NCBI GenBank assembly: GCA_963575745.1
Contig: CAUYUJ010016891.1
Coordinates: 89,644 to 129,643, forward strand
Source: Prorocentrum cordatum
Taxonomy: Eukaryota > Sar > Dinophyceae > Prorocentrales > Prorocentraceae
Reading direction: 5' to 3'
Length of the DNA stretch: 40,000 nt
The notes under the pieces were generated by a model. That model was not told where the DNA came from. It was given only the letters and a program-made list of their open reading frames with translations, and searched no databases. The stretch's first letter is position 1. Every line of letters begins with the position of its first letter. The translations under genes were made by a program, and so were the position numbers. Shown piece after piece: positions 11,282-20,452 of the stretch.

Positions 11282-11811
11282 GCTCGTGCGGCCGGCTGCG
11301 CCTCTCTGCCGCCGCCGGCCCCTCCCAGGGGTCTGGCCCGCCAGCGGGGGTAGGGTCGCCCTGCGGCGGGGGCGGGCGGGCGGGTGAGGGAGGAGAGGGG
11401 GGGGGGGCAGGTCAGAGGAGGAAGAGGTGCCGATGCCGCTGCCTCTGCTTCGTTTTCACCTTTTGGGGCCTGCTGGGAGGCCCTCGTCGCTACGGCTTGA
11501 ACTGATAGTCAGAGGGCATGCTGGGAGAGTTCCAGGTCCGGGGAGTAGCGGTATCGTTTTTTTTGCTTTCCACAGGGGGGAGGGGGAGAGGAGGGGAGGG
11601 CAGGGGAGGGATGGAGGGGGAGGAGGGAGGAAGTGGAGGTGGAGCATGGGTCTTCATCCTTCACTTCCATCTCGCTCTCCTCCCTCCTTCCCTCTCTCCT
11701 CCTCCATCCCTCTTCCTTATCTGTAACTCCTCCCTGTCGCACCCCGAGGCCACTGAAAAGGGCGAGCCGCGGGTTTCGCCTGAGCTTTCCCTCGCCATTC
11801 ATGATCCTGAA

Positions 11812-12240
11812 GCTTACAACTTGCAAGAGTTTCACGGATGGAGGGTGGGTCGCTTTTAAACATGTGGTTCTCGCCTTAGTGCCGCGCACATTTGTCCTCA
11901 GAGATGGCACGAGTTTCACGGATGGTGGGAGGTTGCTTTTCAAAATGTGGCGATCGCCTTAGCGCTGCGCATATTCGATTGAAGAGTTTGCAGCAGTTCC
12001 AATGATTCTCATGGTTAACGCCCTGGAAGCTTCGGTTTGATACGATGTTGGAATGCCAGGGCGCAACAGGCACGCTAATTCGCGGTGTTGAAGTCCAAGG
12101 ACTGGTGTTCTGGCGCGAGTCAGGATCGTCACGACACAACAGTAACGTTGATTCGCGACATTGAAATCCCAGGAATGGTGTTCTGGCGCAGTTCCGGATT
12201 TTCAAACGGTTCTATTCCAAGGGTGTACTTTCCTCAGTGA
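11812..12240 (-). repeat. Dispersed repeat of about 430 bp, copy 2 (inverted)
   Basis: Reverse complement is collinear with 4370-4798, including the doubled modules GAGTTTCACGGATGG...GCGCACAT and GGTGTTCTGGCGC...GTCAGGATCGTCAC. This copy keeps two full examples of each module. It has no ORF. It lies downstream of the second Roc exon, inside the inferred second intron. Confidence 0.75.
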
Positions 12241-12309
12241 GGACGAATCCGTATGAAGACATCTGAAAAAGGGAGTTTGGGACGGTTTACTGCAATATCG
12301 TTGAGGATT

Positions 12310-12398
12310 CTTCTGTTTCTGCTGGTCTTCCTCCTCTTGTTCCTCCTCGTCGTTCTCCTCCTCCTCCTCCTCCTTCTCCTCCTTCTCCTCCTCTTCGT
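12310..12398. repeat. CTC triplet array
   Basis: CTC/TTC array with the pyrimidine strand on +, opposite to the GAG arrays of the first 11 kb. Confidence 0.85.
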
Positions 12399-12430
12399 AG
12401 CGACAGTAGAAGTCCTGCAGGTCGCGAGGC

Positions 12431-12677
12431 GATGTCCGAGTGCCGCATGGATCTCATCGCCCCATACTGTATCTTGATGTCCGGGACCGCCACCAAGGAA
12501 CGATGGCTTCGGGTCTCCGCCTTCAGCCCCCTGAGCGCCAACAGGATCGACGTAATCGAGGAGATCGAGCACTCGTTCAGTGGCATGGATGTGTCTAGGT
12601 TAATTGGCACGCAGCTGCGTTCCCCAGCAATTTGCCAGGTGCTTGAGAAGACAGTTCGTCGCTCTGTCATTATCTAA
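12431..12677 (+). pseudogene. Unrecognised coding-like block, possible LINE part
   Basis: An 81-codon frame with balanced composition (MSECRMDLIAPYCILMSG ... WLRVSAFSPLSANRID ... VLEKTVRRSVII), unlike the repetitive frames around it. It lies just upstream of the endonuclease-like block at 12737 and may be the front of the same decayed element. No motif of its own is recognised. Confidence 0.35.
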
Positions 12678-12736
12678 GTGCGCCCTTTCTACACAAGGCT
12701 GCCTGCTGCTCTTTTCTCTCGGGGCCGTATGCTAAG

Positions 12737-13385
12737 GTGTCCACCGTCATAGGCCACCCTCTTCTTCCTCCTCGTTCTCCCATGGGCAGTGGATTGGGAC
12801 TCATACTGAAGCTAGACGGTACGGGCATCCTCCCTATGACTGCGTACTTCTCACCCAAATTTCGTCTCCTGGCCGCGAGGCCGAACTATTCCAATACAGT
12901 TGGGTTGTTGATGCCCTGGATAGGAGTTGCCTTGATGAGAGTTCGGGGCAGAACTACTCCCATCTTGGCCGTGGATCTGAACGACAGTATGGGGATGGTG
13001 GATGGCGCAGGTGGCATTCGGTTTCGGGCACAACAGGTTCTCAGGAGTCAGTTGCGTCGAAGGAATTCTACCAGGAAGCTTCTGGAAGTTGCTTGGGGAA
13101 TCTTCTGGGGGAATTAGATTGCGTATTTTGACGACGAACAGTTCTTTACCCCCACGTGTCGCGGACCTCGCAGGGAACAGGAGCGGCTTGATATGTTGTC
13201 AATTCCTCGTGAATTTGGGGGCCGTCTGTGCTACGTTTGATTGTTTCGTAAGCTAGGCGTTCGGCGCAACAGATGCGCGCATTCCATTGCATGCTGCCTG
13301 GAATGTCCGATGGGATCTGACCTCTCTAATGGCAGGGCTTTCGAAGGGAATGGGCAGGCAGGTGCTGATTTCGGCAATCGAAGAT
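12737..13385 (+). pseudogene. Decayed LINE endonuclease fragment
   Basis: The frame from 12737 reads ILPMTAYFSPKFRLLAARPN, then RGRTTPILAVDLNDSMGM. The hydrophobic strand plus D-x-N-D resembles the GD(F/L)N catalytic motif of APE-type endonucleases in dinoflagellate non-LTR elements. In another frame, near 13270-13385, DARIPLHAAWNVRWDL then MAGLSKGMGRQVL resembles the C-terminal SDH.P...WD region, with Arg where the catalytic His is expected. Frames are interrupted by stops at 13118 and 13253-13255. Inference: the remnant of a second, older LINE, inside the presumed second Roc intron. An unrelated decayed gene is possible. Confidence 0.45.
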
Positions 13386-13423
13386 TTGTTTTTACCTTCC
13401 TCTCTCTTGTTTCTTCTCTCTCT

Positions 13424-13525
13424 GTCAGAGAGAGAGAGAGATAGAGAAACAAAAAGAAAGAGAGACAGAGAGAGTTAGAGGAAAAGAGAGATGGATAGAG
13501 AGAGAGAGAGAGTGTGTGTGTGAGC
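13424..13525. repeat. GA/GT microsatellite
   Basis: Imperfect (GA)n passing into (GT)n, lying between the endonuclease-like block and the coiled-coil-like block. It may have expanded within the decayed element. Confidence 0.9.
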
Positions 13526-13574
13526 TAGTAGACTTGCTATCGCAACCCAATCCAGGCAGGCTCTTTGGAAGTAG

Positions 13575-13980
13575 CGGCTGGGAATCAGATTCGACGCGGC
13601 CAAGATTGATTCAGCACGGAGGCTTCTGACTCCCACTTCTGCGTGCGAGTTTTGCGAAAGGCGTGAGGAGTTAGTCCGTCTACGTCAGGAGTTGCACCGT
13701 GGGATTGCAGTCGCATCTGCGGAGTGGGAAGAGGAGGTGGTGGTGGCAAAGAAACTGACAGATATCACAATTGGCGGTATTTAGAGCAGCTGCGTGATGC
13801 CTTGCGAGACCAACGGTTCGCCGGAGCGCATGATTTGTCGGGATTCGCAACAGGCTCCGCCTGGGGCATCCAGGGGAGGAGCTATTCATCTCTGTCTGGG
13901 TCGACATTGACGGAGGAGTCGGGGCATTTTTTTTGTGGGGGGGGTGGGCGGACGTCGAGAAGAACTGAGTTCCAGGAGTA
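13575..13980 (+). pseudogene. Frameshifted coiled-coil coding fragment
   Basis: 13575-13784 reads 69 codons including RLLTPTSACEFCERREELVR and ending in a stop. A second frame then continues with YLEQLRDALRDQRFAGAHDL to 13980. Charged heptad-like spacing and a CxxC (CEFC) suggest a real protein origin with a one-base shift near 13780. Its position after the endonuclease-like block fits a linker of the same decayed LINE. The family is not identified. Confidence 0.4.
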
Positions 13981-14131
13981 AGGGAAGGAGAAGCTTCGAG
14001 GTGGATTTCTACGGCCTGGGAGCTTGACGAGGCGGAGGAGGGGTTGGAAGGAGTCATGAAACCACTTGGGCGGAGCCCCTGAGCGACGAGCTGGACCCTT
14101 CGGACCCGGCGCCGCGCGAGATTGTGCTTAG

Positions 14132-14264
14132 GTCGGGCATGTCCTCCTACGGGCGGATTTTCGGCGAAAAACAACGGAGTCAAAACATATTCCAAAATTG
14201 CCAAAAATAGTCAAACAATCGTGAGTATGTTTGAATTTTCCTTCTGTAGAGAGGCAGGCCCGAC
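14132..14264 (-). mobile_element. Inverted-repeat element family II, copy 1
   Basis: A 133-bp element from GTCGGGCATGTCCTCCTAC to GTAGAGAGGCAGGCCCGAC with an A/T-rich interior. Its ends are the same TIRs as in the copies at 24812, 26500 and 26836. TTA trinucleotides abut both ends (CTTAG before, TTAAG after), consistent with a short target duplication or extended TIRs. No ORF. Confidence 0.75.
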
Positions 14265-14680
14265 TTAAGATTGCGCCTCGGCTGGGCGTCGCAAAATCCA
14301 GGCAGGGACGCGCCGGTTTGTGTCGATGTGTCCAAACGGGCTTCGCCCGCCAACGAGTCTCGACGCGCGCGCCCGTGGTCAGGCACCGTGGCCAGGGCGC
14401 CGCGCTGCATAAGAACAGTGCTCACTTCGACGCCTCCAAATCGATTCGATTCGATTTGGATGGCTGCCGATTCTGCTTCGACCCGACTTGGGGTGCCGAT
14501 TTGAATTCAAATGTTTTCGTGGAGGCCTTCCAGCCCGCCGATCTCCGCCGATTCGACTTTTCGACTTTTCCCGACGCGTCTGCCGCTTTCCGCCGGCCCG
14601 ATGCATCTCGATCGCCAACCCGACTGGTCGATTTGATTCCGGGCCTTTTTTCGCAAGTGGGCGGTGGAATGATCATTTGC
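14265..14680. other. Unassigned stretch with foldback
   Basis: Frames are open but unrecognised. A near-palindrome, CCAAATCGA-TTCGAT-TCGATTTGG, lies at about 14435-14458. Confidence 0.4.
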
Positions 14681-14805
14681 TGAACGTGATGGGGCTCTGC
14701 TGAACGTGATGGGGCACCTGCTTGCGTGGAAGGGGCACTTGCTGAATGTTATGGGGCACTTGCTGAATATGATTTGGAAGGGGCACTTGCTGAATGCGAT
14801 GGGGT
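14681..14805. repeat. Tandem repeat of about 20-35 bp
   Basis: Five irregular units of TGCTGAA(C/T)GTGATGGGGCAC type, spaced 20-35 bp apart. Confidence 0.75.
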
Positions 14806-14865
14806 GGGGCCTCGGGACTTCGCCCTCGCGCGCGCGCGGCGTCGCCGTGTGCGACGGAAAGGGGG

Positions 14866-15000
14866 GGGCTGTGCTAGTTCGGCAGTGCAGCATGCGTCGC
14901 GCGCGTCCAGTTCGCGTTGCTCCCCCCTCCTCCTCCTCCTCCTCTTCCTCCTCTTCCTCCTCGCCGTGCTAGTTCGGCAGTGCAGCGCGCGTCGCGCGCG
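14866..15000. repeat. 38-bp direct repeat flanking a TCC array
   Basis: GTGCTAGTTCGGCAGTGCAG then CRTGCGTCGCGCGCG-type sequence occurs at about 14870 and 14964. A (TCC)n tract at 14924-14960 lies between the copies. Confidence 0.8.
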
Positions 15001-16239
15001 TTGCGCGCGTTCACTTGGCTGCTCCTGCTTGCTTCGGGGCAAGGGCGTGGCCGGCGCTTTCGGCGCCGCGTCGCGGGGTGCCCTTGACGATGCCGCGCAG
15101 CAGTTGTTTGAGCCGTTCGATCGAGTGATTGTTCAGCAGCGGCGTCGCGAGGCGATTGCCCGTCTTCCTGTCTGCGAGGGCCGCGCGGACATAAAGACGG
15201 GCTCAGGTGCGCGGATGGAGTGGGCGGGGGCGTTTGCAGCGCGCGGCATTTCAGATGGGCGCCGTCGGCTGCTGGCTGCCGTGGGGCCCCGCGCGGGTGG
15301 ATGCTCTATGTGCCCCGTGTTCATCTGAAGATGCAGTGGTGGATGTTTCGCTTGCCGAATGTGCTAGTGATGCGGATGAGCTCTTCGTGGAAAATATTGG
15401 ACGGGTGGGGTGGGGTGGGGGGCGTGGGGGGGTGGGGCGGGGGGGGGGGGGGGCAGCGGTCTGGCAGTGAGGCGCTATGGCGATGGTGTCCATGGCGGCT
15501 CTTTTCTGGGGGGGCGGAGTTATCCGCAGAGCGCCGCCGAGCAGTCGTATCTTTCTCGCTTGCTGGGCCTGGGACTGGACTAGGCCGCTTGGCGCTGCGC
15601 GGAGGTGCGCGTCGTGGGTTTCGGAATCCGCCAAGTATGGGAAATGTTCATGATGTTGATCGAAGTCGCCAGGGGCAGGGGCGGAATGCGCTTCCGAGGT
15701 ATTGCGGAGGGCGAAATCGCCGAGGGGGAAGATGCCGCCAAAGCGTGGCTTCACCGTGCCAGGGCCGTTTGGTTTCTGGGCGGGCCCCCCTAGAGCTGGG
15801 GTATGTGTTTTAAATCTTGGGTGGTGAACGCTGCGCGGGTCAATTTGGGAGTTGGGGGATTTTATAACATGTGATCGCGAATTCCGCAGATTGGACTGTG
15901 CGATTTCGCCGCGGTGGAGTTTCCGCGCGCGTCCGTGCTGCAAATGGGGGGGGGGGGGGGGGGCTCGCGTCAGAACTCTGTCTGTCGTGGAGGTTCTGAA
16001 GCACAGGGGCGCTGCTCCGATGGGGGTGGAGGTCCAGGTTGCCCGAGTTGAATGGCTGCAGAGCTTGATTGGTACCCCTCTCATCATCTGCAGGACGTTG
16101 CTCGTGTGTCTGGCGCCTTGCTTACGGGTTTTCGAGGGGGCAGCGGCCGCGGGCGTGGAGCTCGGGGCCGAGCGAGCCTGGCTAGACAACTGCCAACTGT
16201 GCGAGGCCTCGGGGAGAAAACACCTTCTGGACATCGCAG
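15001..16239. other. GC-rich stretch with G-runs, no assigned gene
   Basis: Contains G-tracts at 15403-15453 (GGGTGGGGTGGGG type) and an 18-G run at 15946-15963, both favourable for G-quadruplexes. Some open frames look coding-like (for example AVVDVSLAECASDADELFVE near 15335, and ERAWLDNCQLCEASGRKHLL ending at 16239), but no family is recognised. Confidence 0.4.
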
Positions 16240-16352
16240 GTGATCGTTTATTCATTGTTTTGCCGATCGGCGCGGGCCCATGCCCCCCCCGCTCTTGGGC
16301 TTCCCCTCCTGTCCGCTTAATGTCGAAACGCCGGGTAAAGAAACGCCTGCCA
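16240..16352 (+). mobile_element. Inverted-repeat element family I, copy 3 (internally deleted)
   Basis: Starts GTGATCGTTTATTCATTGTT, keeps TGCCGATCGGCGCGGGCCC and TGTCGAAACGCCGGGTAAAG, but lacks about 120 bp of the interior. The left edge falls directly after an open coding-like frame (GRKHLLDIA) at GCAG|GTGATC, which resembles an exon end followed by a donor. Confidence 0.7.
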
Positions 16353-16493
16353 GAGGGAAGATTCCCGACCTCTGAGGGGTTCTGTGCGTTGGATGCTGAG
16401 ATCTACGTGGGCGTGCCCAGGGAATTCGGATGCCCCTCCCGTGGCCATGGAGGGCTTTGAGAACCTGCGTGCCAGTGCACATTCCTGACGGAT

Positions 16494-16509
16494 TGTGTGT
16501 GTGTGTGTG

Positions 16510-16570
<61 letters not shown>

Positions 16571-16572
16571 GC
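16494..16572. repeat. GT microsatellite
   Basis: (GT)n with single GC and TT interruptions, followed by GCAG. Confidence 0.95.
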
Positions 16573-17046
16573 AGTGGTGAGTTCTTTGAGTCTCGGGGGA
16601 AGTTGTGCGCCCGTAGTCGTGATGGTCATGGTGTTCGTGGCCTTGGCAGTCCTCTAACGCGCTACAATCAATGCCCGTGCTGTTCAGAACTAATCGTACT
16701 GTTTCGCGTCGACACCTAGCGAGTAGTTTCAGGCGGAAGTATTTCTGGACGGCCAGTTCTATTGCGTGTTCAGGTGTTCGTAAACGTGGACACTGTCGTC
16801 GTGCTGCTTGTAACTGTGAAGTTCGGTCCCTGAGAGGGCTCCAGATACGTGCCCTCCGCCATTTTCTTCGGCGCCGTGGGACTTTGGGGGCCCATGTTGG
16901 GCGATTCGCGTCCCGTGAGTGCGCTGACGTAGAGCCGTCCTGCCTGGGAGGGCAAGCGAGACGCTGGGTCGGCAGGGGGCAGGGGGCAGAAGAAACGCTC
17001 CCCCGAGGGCGGGCGAGGAGGAGGATGCGGAGGAGAGTCTAGGAGG

Positions 17047-17676
17047 GCCATTCTAGACAGCCTGACAGAGGTGATGGGCAAGCTCGCGCTGTCCTGCGCC
17101 GTCGAACAGTGAGTGCTCGCACAGGGCAGTCTTTAACGCCGTGCTGGCGCCCGTGGATGCGCAAGTCATCGTGGCTCTCTTGGAATCAGGCGCAGGTCGC
17201 GACGGGCAGCGGCGGACGCGGGCAAAGGCTCGCAAAGTCGCGCTGGCCAATGGGGAGGGCCCTCCAGAAAATGCAGAGTTGCCGCGTTTTCTCGTTCTGT
17301 GCGCCGTGCTGGAGGGGCACCCCACGGGAAGGAGGAGATGCGCGTGACCGACGCGCAAGCGCAAGAGGAGGTGGCCCAGGAGGTTCAAAAGGTCAAGCTG
17401 TGTTGCAACGACATCCTGTGCAAAGAGGGTGGCGTGATAAAGGCCTGTTTCGACGCGCGCAACTGGGCGTGCAGGCGCGCGAAGAAGCAGGGGAACAAAC
17501 CCTGGGTCGCCGAGTTCGCGTACCTGTTCCAAAACACCGAGATTGGGGTTCTCGTCCAGAAGGTTTTGCAGCGCCAGCTGCCCTGGGCCGACGCAAAGCC
17601 GACCATGGGGGCCGCGCCGAGGGGGGCGCTCGAGCCACGGGGGCAGGCCTTGCTAGATCGGCCCAGTCACAAGTGA
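17047..17676 (+). pseudogene. Unrecognised broken coding region
   Basis: Three successive frames look like one protein. RAILDSLTEVMGKLALSCAV runs to a stop at 17110. AVFNAVLAPVDAQVIVALLE...LPRFLVLCAVLEGHP spans about 17127-17330. MRVTDAQAQEEVAQEVQKVK...KPWVAEFAYLFQNTEIGVLV spans 17338-17676. Composition is balanced, with amphipathic helices and several Cys, unlike the surrounding GC-rich frames. The joins could be a short intron (AACAG|TGAGTG is not a good donor) or indels. No known domain is recognised. It may be a retroelement ORF1, or a gene nested in the inferred second Roc intron. Confidence 0.4.
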
Positions 17677-18164
17677 TAAGCATAATCAGTAGATTCAGAG
17701 GACTTTTTGAGGCGGGCTGTCAGGGCCAGCTTCGGCGATCGCGTCCCGATTTTTCGGTTCCTCCCTTGGGCCTCCCCCGTCCTCCTTTAACCGCCCGCTC
17801 GCGATCGGCAGCCATTCAATTGCCCCCGTCGACGGTGAAGATAGGTGTGGGGGGAGGGCCCTGGTTGACTTTCCCAGAGCGCCTCGAACGAAGGGTAGCG
17901 GACGGGGAAGGAAGGAACACCAGTTTTTTTTTGGGGGGGGGGGCGGTGCTGGTTGCGTGCCGGAGCGGTTTGTTCCTCGGGCCTTGATCGGACAGCGTGC
18001 CGCCAGGGTCCCTGGCCATGATGAAACAGGCCTCCACTAAAGCCACGGTGGAGGTTTGTTCAATTTCGTTCATCATGGTCGGTGTCGTGTAGATTTATAA
18101 TTTTCAGTGATGCAGGCCAGCCTTCGTCAGTTATCAGTTGTCCCATAGCGGTCATGTTCATGAT
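17677..18164. other. Unassigned intronic-type sequence
   Basis: No gene or repeat family recognised. Homopolymer T and G runs lie near 17925-17945. Confidence 0.4.
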
Positions 18165-18350
18165 CACGCTCCTCCTCCTCCTCTTCCTCTTCCTTCTCCT
18201 CCTCCTCCTCCTCCTCCTCCTCCTCCTCCTCGTCTTGTTGCTCCTCTTCAGGAGGAGGATGAGGGAGGGTGGTGTTGAGGAGGGGAGGGATGAGCAGGAA
18301 CAAGGGGAGGAGGGGGAGGAAGGGATGTGGAGGGAGGAGAGAGGGGAGAC
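18165..18350. repeat. Opposed CTC and GAG arrays
   Basis: (CTC)n at 18170-18232 is followed after a short turn (CTTGTTGCTCCTCTTC) by GAG/GGGAGG repeats to 18350. This gives a potential long triplet hairpin with both strands represented. Confidence 0.8.
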
Positions 18351-18539
18351 GGGGGATGGATATGTAGCCGATGTTGCACGGCTGGTCGCCATGCCACGGC
18401 CGGATTCGGGGGTGGTGGTGCTGAGCGCCCACAAGTTGTGCCAGCGCGCGGTGCAAAAATGACGAGGACAAGAAGGACGAGGTAAGGAAGGATGGATGCA
18501 GGTATGGATGAGGAAGAGGACAGAGAAGGCGACGACAAG

Positions 18540-18666
18540 GAGACCACCCTCGATTCGCGGTGGTTGGCGGATGTTTTGGCTGTCTTCCGTCATGTGCCAC
18601 GCTCCCGAGTCGAAGGTGCTGCTCGTGGGAACGCACCTCGACATGCTTGGAAGCCACAAAAACAAG
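18540..18666 (+). CDS. Roc GTPase domain exon (G4 block)
   Basis: Reads FWLSSVMCHAPESK then VLLVGTHLDMLGSHKNK. VGTHLD is the Roc-family form of the G4 (NKxD-equivalent) guanine-specificity motif, and the preceding W..S....AP.S is typical of Roc helices. A donor-like AACAAG|GTGGCC ends the block in phase 0 and joins in frame to 27581. The 5' edge is unclear. The good frame begins at about 18565, while a neighbouring frame just upstream (GDDKETTLDSRWLADV) also looks plausible, so a one-base indel or an unrecognised acceptor may be involved. Confidence 0.6.
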
Positions 18667-19039
18667 GTGGCCGTCTTCAAGGAGGTGGAGGACGCTCGTG
18701 CTTATGTCGTTCTCCCGAAAATGTTGATCCCTCCAGCTTTTGGGTATCTGTTGGCCCCTATGAGAATTTCTGGGCAGAGGATTTCGAGGATAACAAACCC
18801 AGCCGTCAGGCGTTTTGTTGTTGTTGCTGCTATTGCTGTTGTTTTTGTTGTTGTTGCAGAATTTTCTTTCGTGGGTTGTATTCTTGAGTCAGTGGTTTGC
18901 ACAATCCGCGGGCCATTTCTTGCATATGCGTTCGAGCGCACGTGTGAAAATCCGTCATCGTAAGCTTTGCCGACGACGGCCGTTACAAAGGGGTAAGGGC
19001 CCAGCGACATCATGTTTTTTGCTCTCGGTGGGGTGTGCT

Positions 19040-19105
19040 GGGACGACGACGACGCCGACGACGATGATGACGACGACGATGACGACGATGATGACGACGA
19101 CCGAC
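19040..19105. repeat. GAC/GAT array
   Basis: GACGAC and GATGAC units, leading into the third 18-bp minisatellite cluster, as the TCG arrays do near 2.8 and 4.1 kb. Confidence 0.85.
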
Positions 19106-19139
19106 GTCGTTTGGAGACGTCCAGAGGCTTCGGGAGGTG

Positions 19140-19292
19140 CATCTGGCAGTGTGTTCACAGGCGTTGTGGTGTACACAAGCATTGAAACGTTGTGGTGCAA
19201 ACAGGGCTGCGGCAGCAGCAGTTGTGGTGTACACAGCCCTTGTGGTTTGCAAATGAGCTGTGTTGCGTTTGCAACAGCATCGGTGGTGTAAG
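19140..19292 (-). repeat. 18-bp minisatellite family, third locus
   Basis: Diverged units such as CAGGCGTTGTGGTGTACACA and CAGTTGTGGTGTACACAGCC, in the same orientation as the array at 3777. Spacing is less regular, so this is an older or shorter array. Confidence 0.7.
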
Positions 19293-19429
19293 TGACATAA
19301 CGTGCCAATTGTCTCAAGCGTGTCCTGTTTGCGGCGTGCAAGCCTGCAGACCTGCAATAATGTGCGGGCCCACAAACATGCAGATATGCAGGTCTGTGCG
19401 TCCTCCTTTCCCCATGCTCACTTTCGTCC

Positions 19430-19690
19430 TCACCCTTATCCTCACCGTCATCGTCATCATCATCATGACCGTCATCACCGTCATCTCCGTCATCATCGCC
19501 ATCATCATCCTGGTTGCCATCATTGGATTTGCGACATCACCCTCATCACCGTCATCGTGATCACCATCACATTCGTTCGCGTCGAAGTTTTTGTCTTCTC
19601 ATCGTCGCTGTCGTCGTCTTCATCGTAATCTTCCCTCTCTCCCCCATCCTCATTATCGTCTATATCCTCACCATCCCCACCCGTCGACAC
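19430..19690. repeat. CGTCATC-type degenerate array
   Basis: Recurring CCGTCATC and CATCATC units with C/T-rich interruptions. Hydrophobic + frames (ILTVIVIIIMTVITVISV) follow from the repeat and are not taken as a membrane protein. Confidence 0.7.
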
Positions 19691-19861
19691 GTACAACCCA
19701 AATGGACGCGCTGACCCGCGCGTTCCCGAATTTACGCGTTCGGCCGCCGCCGCACTTGCCGCGATGTCCGCATCCAGGATGGAAAAACAAATGGAAAGGC
19801 AGGCATCCAGCTCGTGCGAAGGCAGAGGGGGGTGGCCACCGGCGTCGGCGCAGGTGTTCCC

Positions 19862-20118
19862 GTGACGGCCTCGCCTTGGTGGCTTCGAATGGGGAAGAAA
19901 TCCAGGGTCCAGGCCCACCACGATTTGCGGCGCGACTTGCAGGACCTCGTCGTCAAGTGGGAGATCGGGCCGTCGAGCTTTTTCGGCGGGGAAAAGGGTG
20001 GCGACCAAATTGCTGTCGAGATTTGCCTGTGGGCATGGTGTCAGTACTCTCCGCTGAACCAGCGCCCCAATATGGAAGATGTGCTTATCGATCTGTTGGG
20101 CACGGTTGGGCATAAAGC
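19862..20118 (+). CDS. Kinase C-lobe-like exon or fragment
   Basis: The frame includes DLVVKWEIG and CLWAWCQYSPLNQRPNMEDV then LIDLLG. The pattern C-W-x-Y-x-P-x-x-x-RP-x-M-x-x-V-L is typical of subdomain XI of protein kinases, where the invariant Arg packs against the activation segment. No HRD, DFG or P-loop segment was recognised nearby, so only the end of a kinase domain would be present. The frame ends in a stop within ATAG|GTGAGAAG, so the stop abuts a strong donor-like site, and the block may be an exon read slightly past its limit. Its position between two Roc exons does not fit a simple Roc-COR-kinase order. A separate retroposed or decayed copy is more likely. Confidence 0.4.
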
Positions 20119-20235
20119 AAAGTCATAGGTGAGAAGCCGCGGGGGCGCGTCGTCGAAGCCGATTTCGCCAATGACATCGAGCAAGAAGAGCTTTCGGAAC
20201 TGTGCGGCCATTCGCGCCCAAGAGGTCCTCAAATG

Positions 20236-20266
20236 GGGTGTGTGTGTGTGTGCGCGCGCGTGTGTG

Positions 20267-20300
<34 letters not shown>
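20236..20300. repeat. GT microsatellite
   Basis: (GT)n with a GCGCGC interruption, ending exactly where the spliced-leader relic begins. Confidence 0.95.
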
Positions 20301-20301
<1 letters not shown>

Positions 20302-20346
20302 CCGTAGCCTTTAGCTCAAGCCTGGCTCAAGCCGCTCTGGCTCGAG
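20301..20346 (+). other. Dinoflagellate spliced-leader relics in tandem
   Basis: TCCGTAGCCTTTAGCTCAAG (20301-20320) matches the conserved 22-nt dinoflagellate spliced leader at both ends (TCCGTAGCC and GCTCAAG), with the middle shortened by two bases and altered. It is followed by CCTGGCTCAAG (20321-20331) and CTCTGGCTCGAG (20335-20346), both resembling the 3' part of the leader. Tandem full-plus-truncated leaders are the known mark of mRNAs that were trans-spliced, reverse-transcribed, integrated and trans-spliced again. The relics define + as the sense strand of the downstream sequence. No downstream donor (GT) or Sm site was looked for successfully, so this is not an SL RNA gene. Confidence 0.7.
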
Positions 20347-20452
20347 GTTGGCCGGCGTTGCCCCCTGTGGGCCGGAGTCAGCCTTGGACTTCGGCCGGTC
20401 TGGGGGGCGCCGCGAGGGGCTTCTTCTTCTCGGCGCCCTTTTCCTTGGTCCC

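Noticed and set aside
20301-20320. Spliced-leader RNA gene
   Set aside because: The leader is internally altered and followed by further leader relics instead of a donor site and a short structured RNA body.
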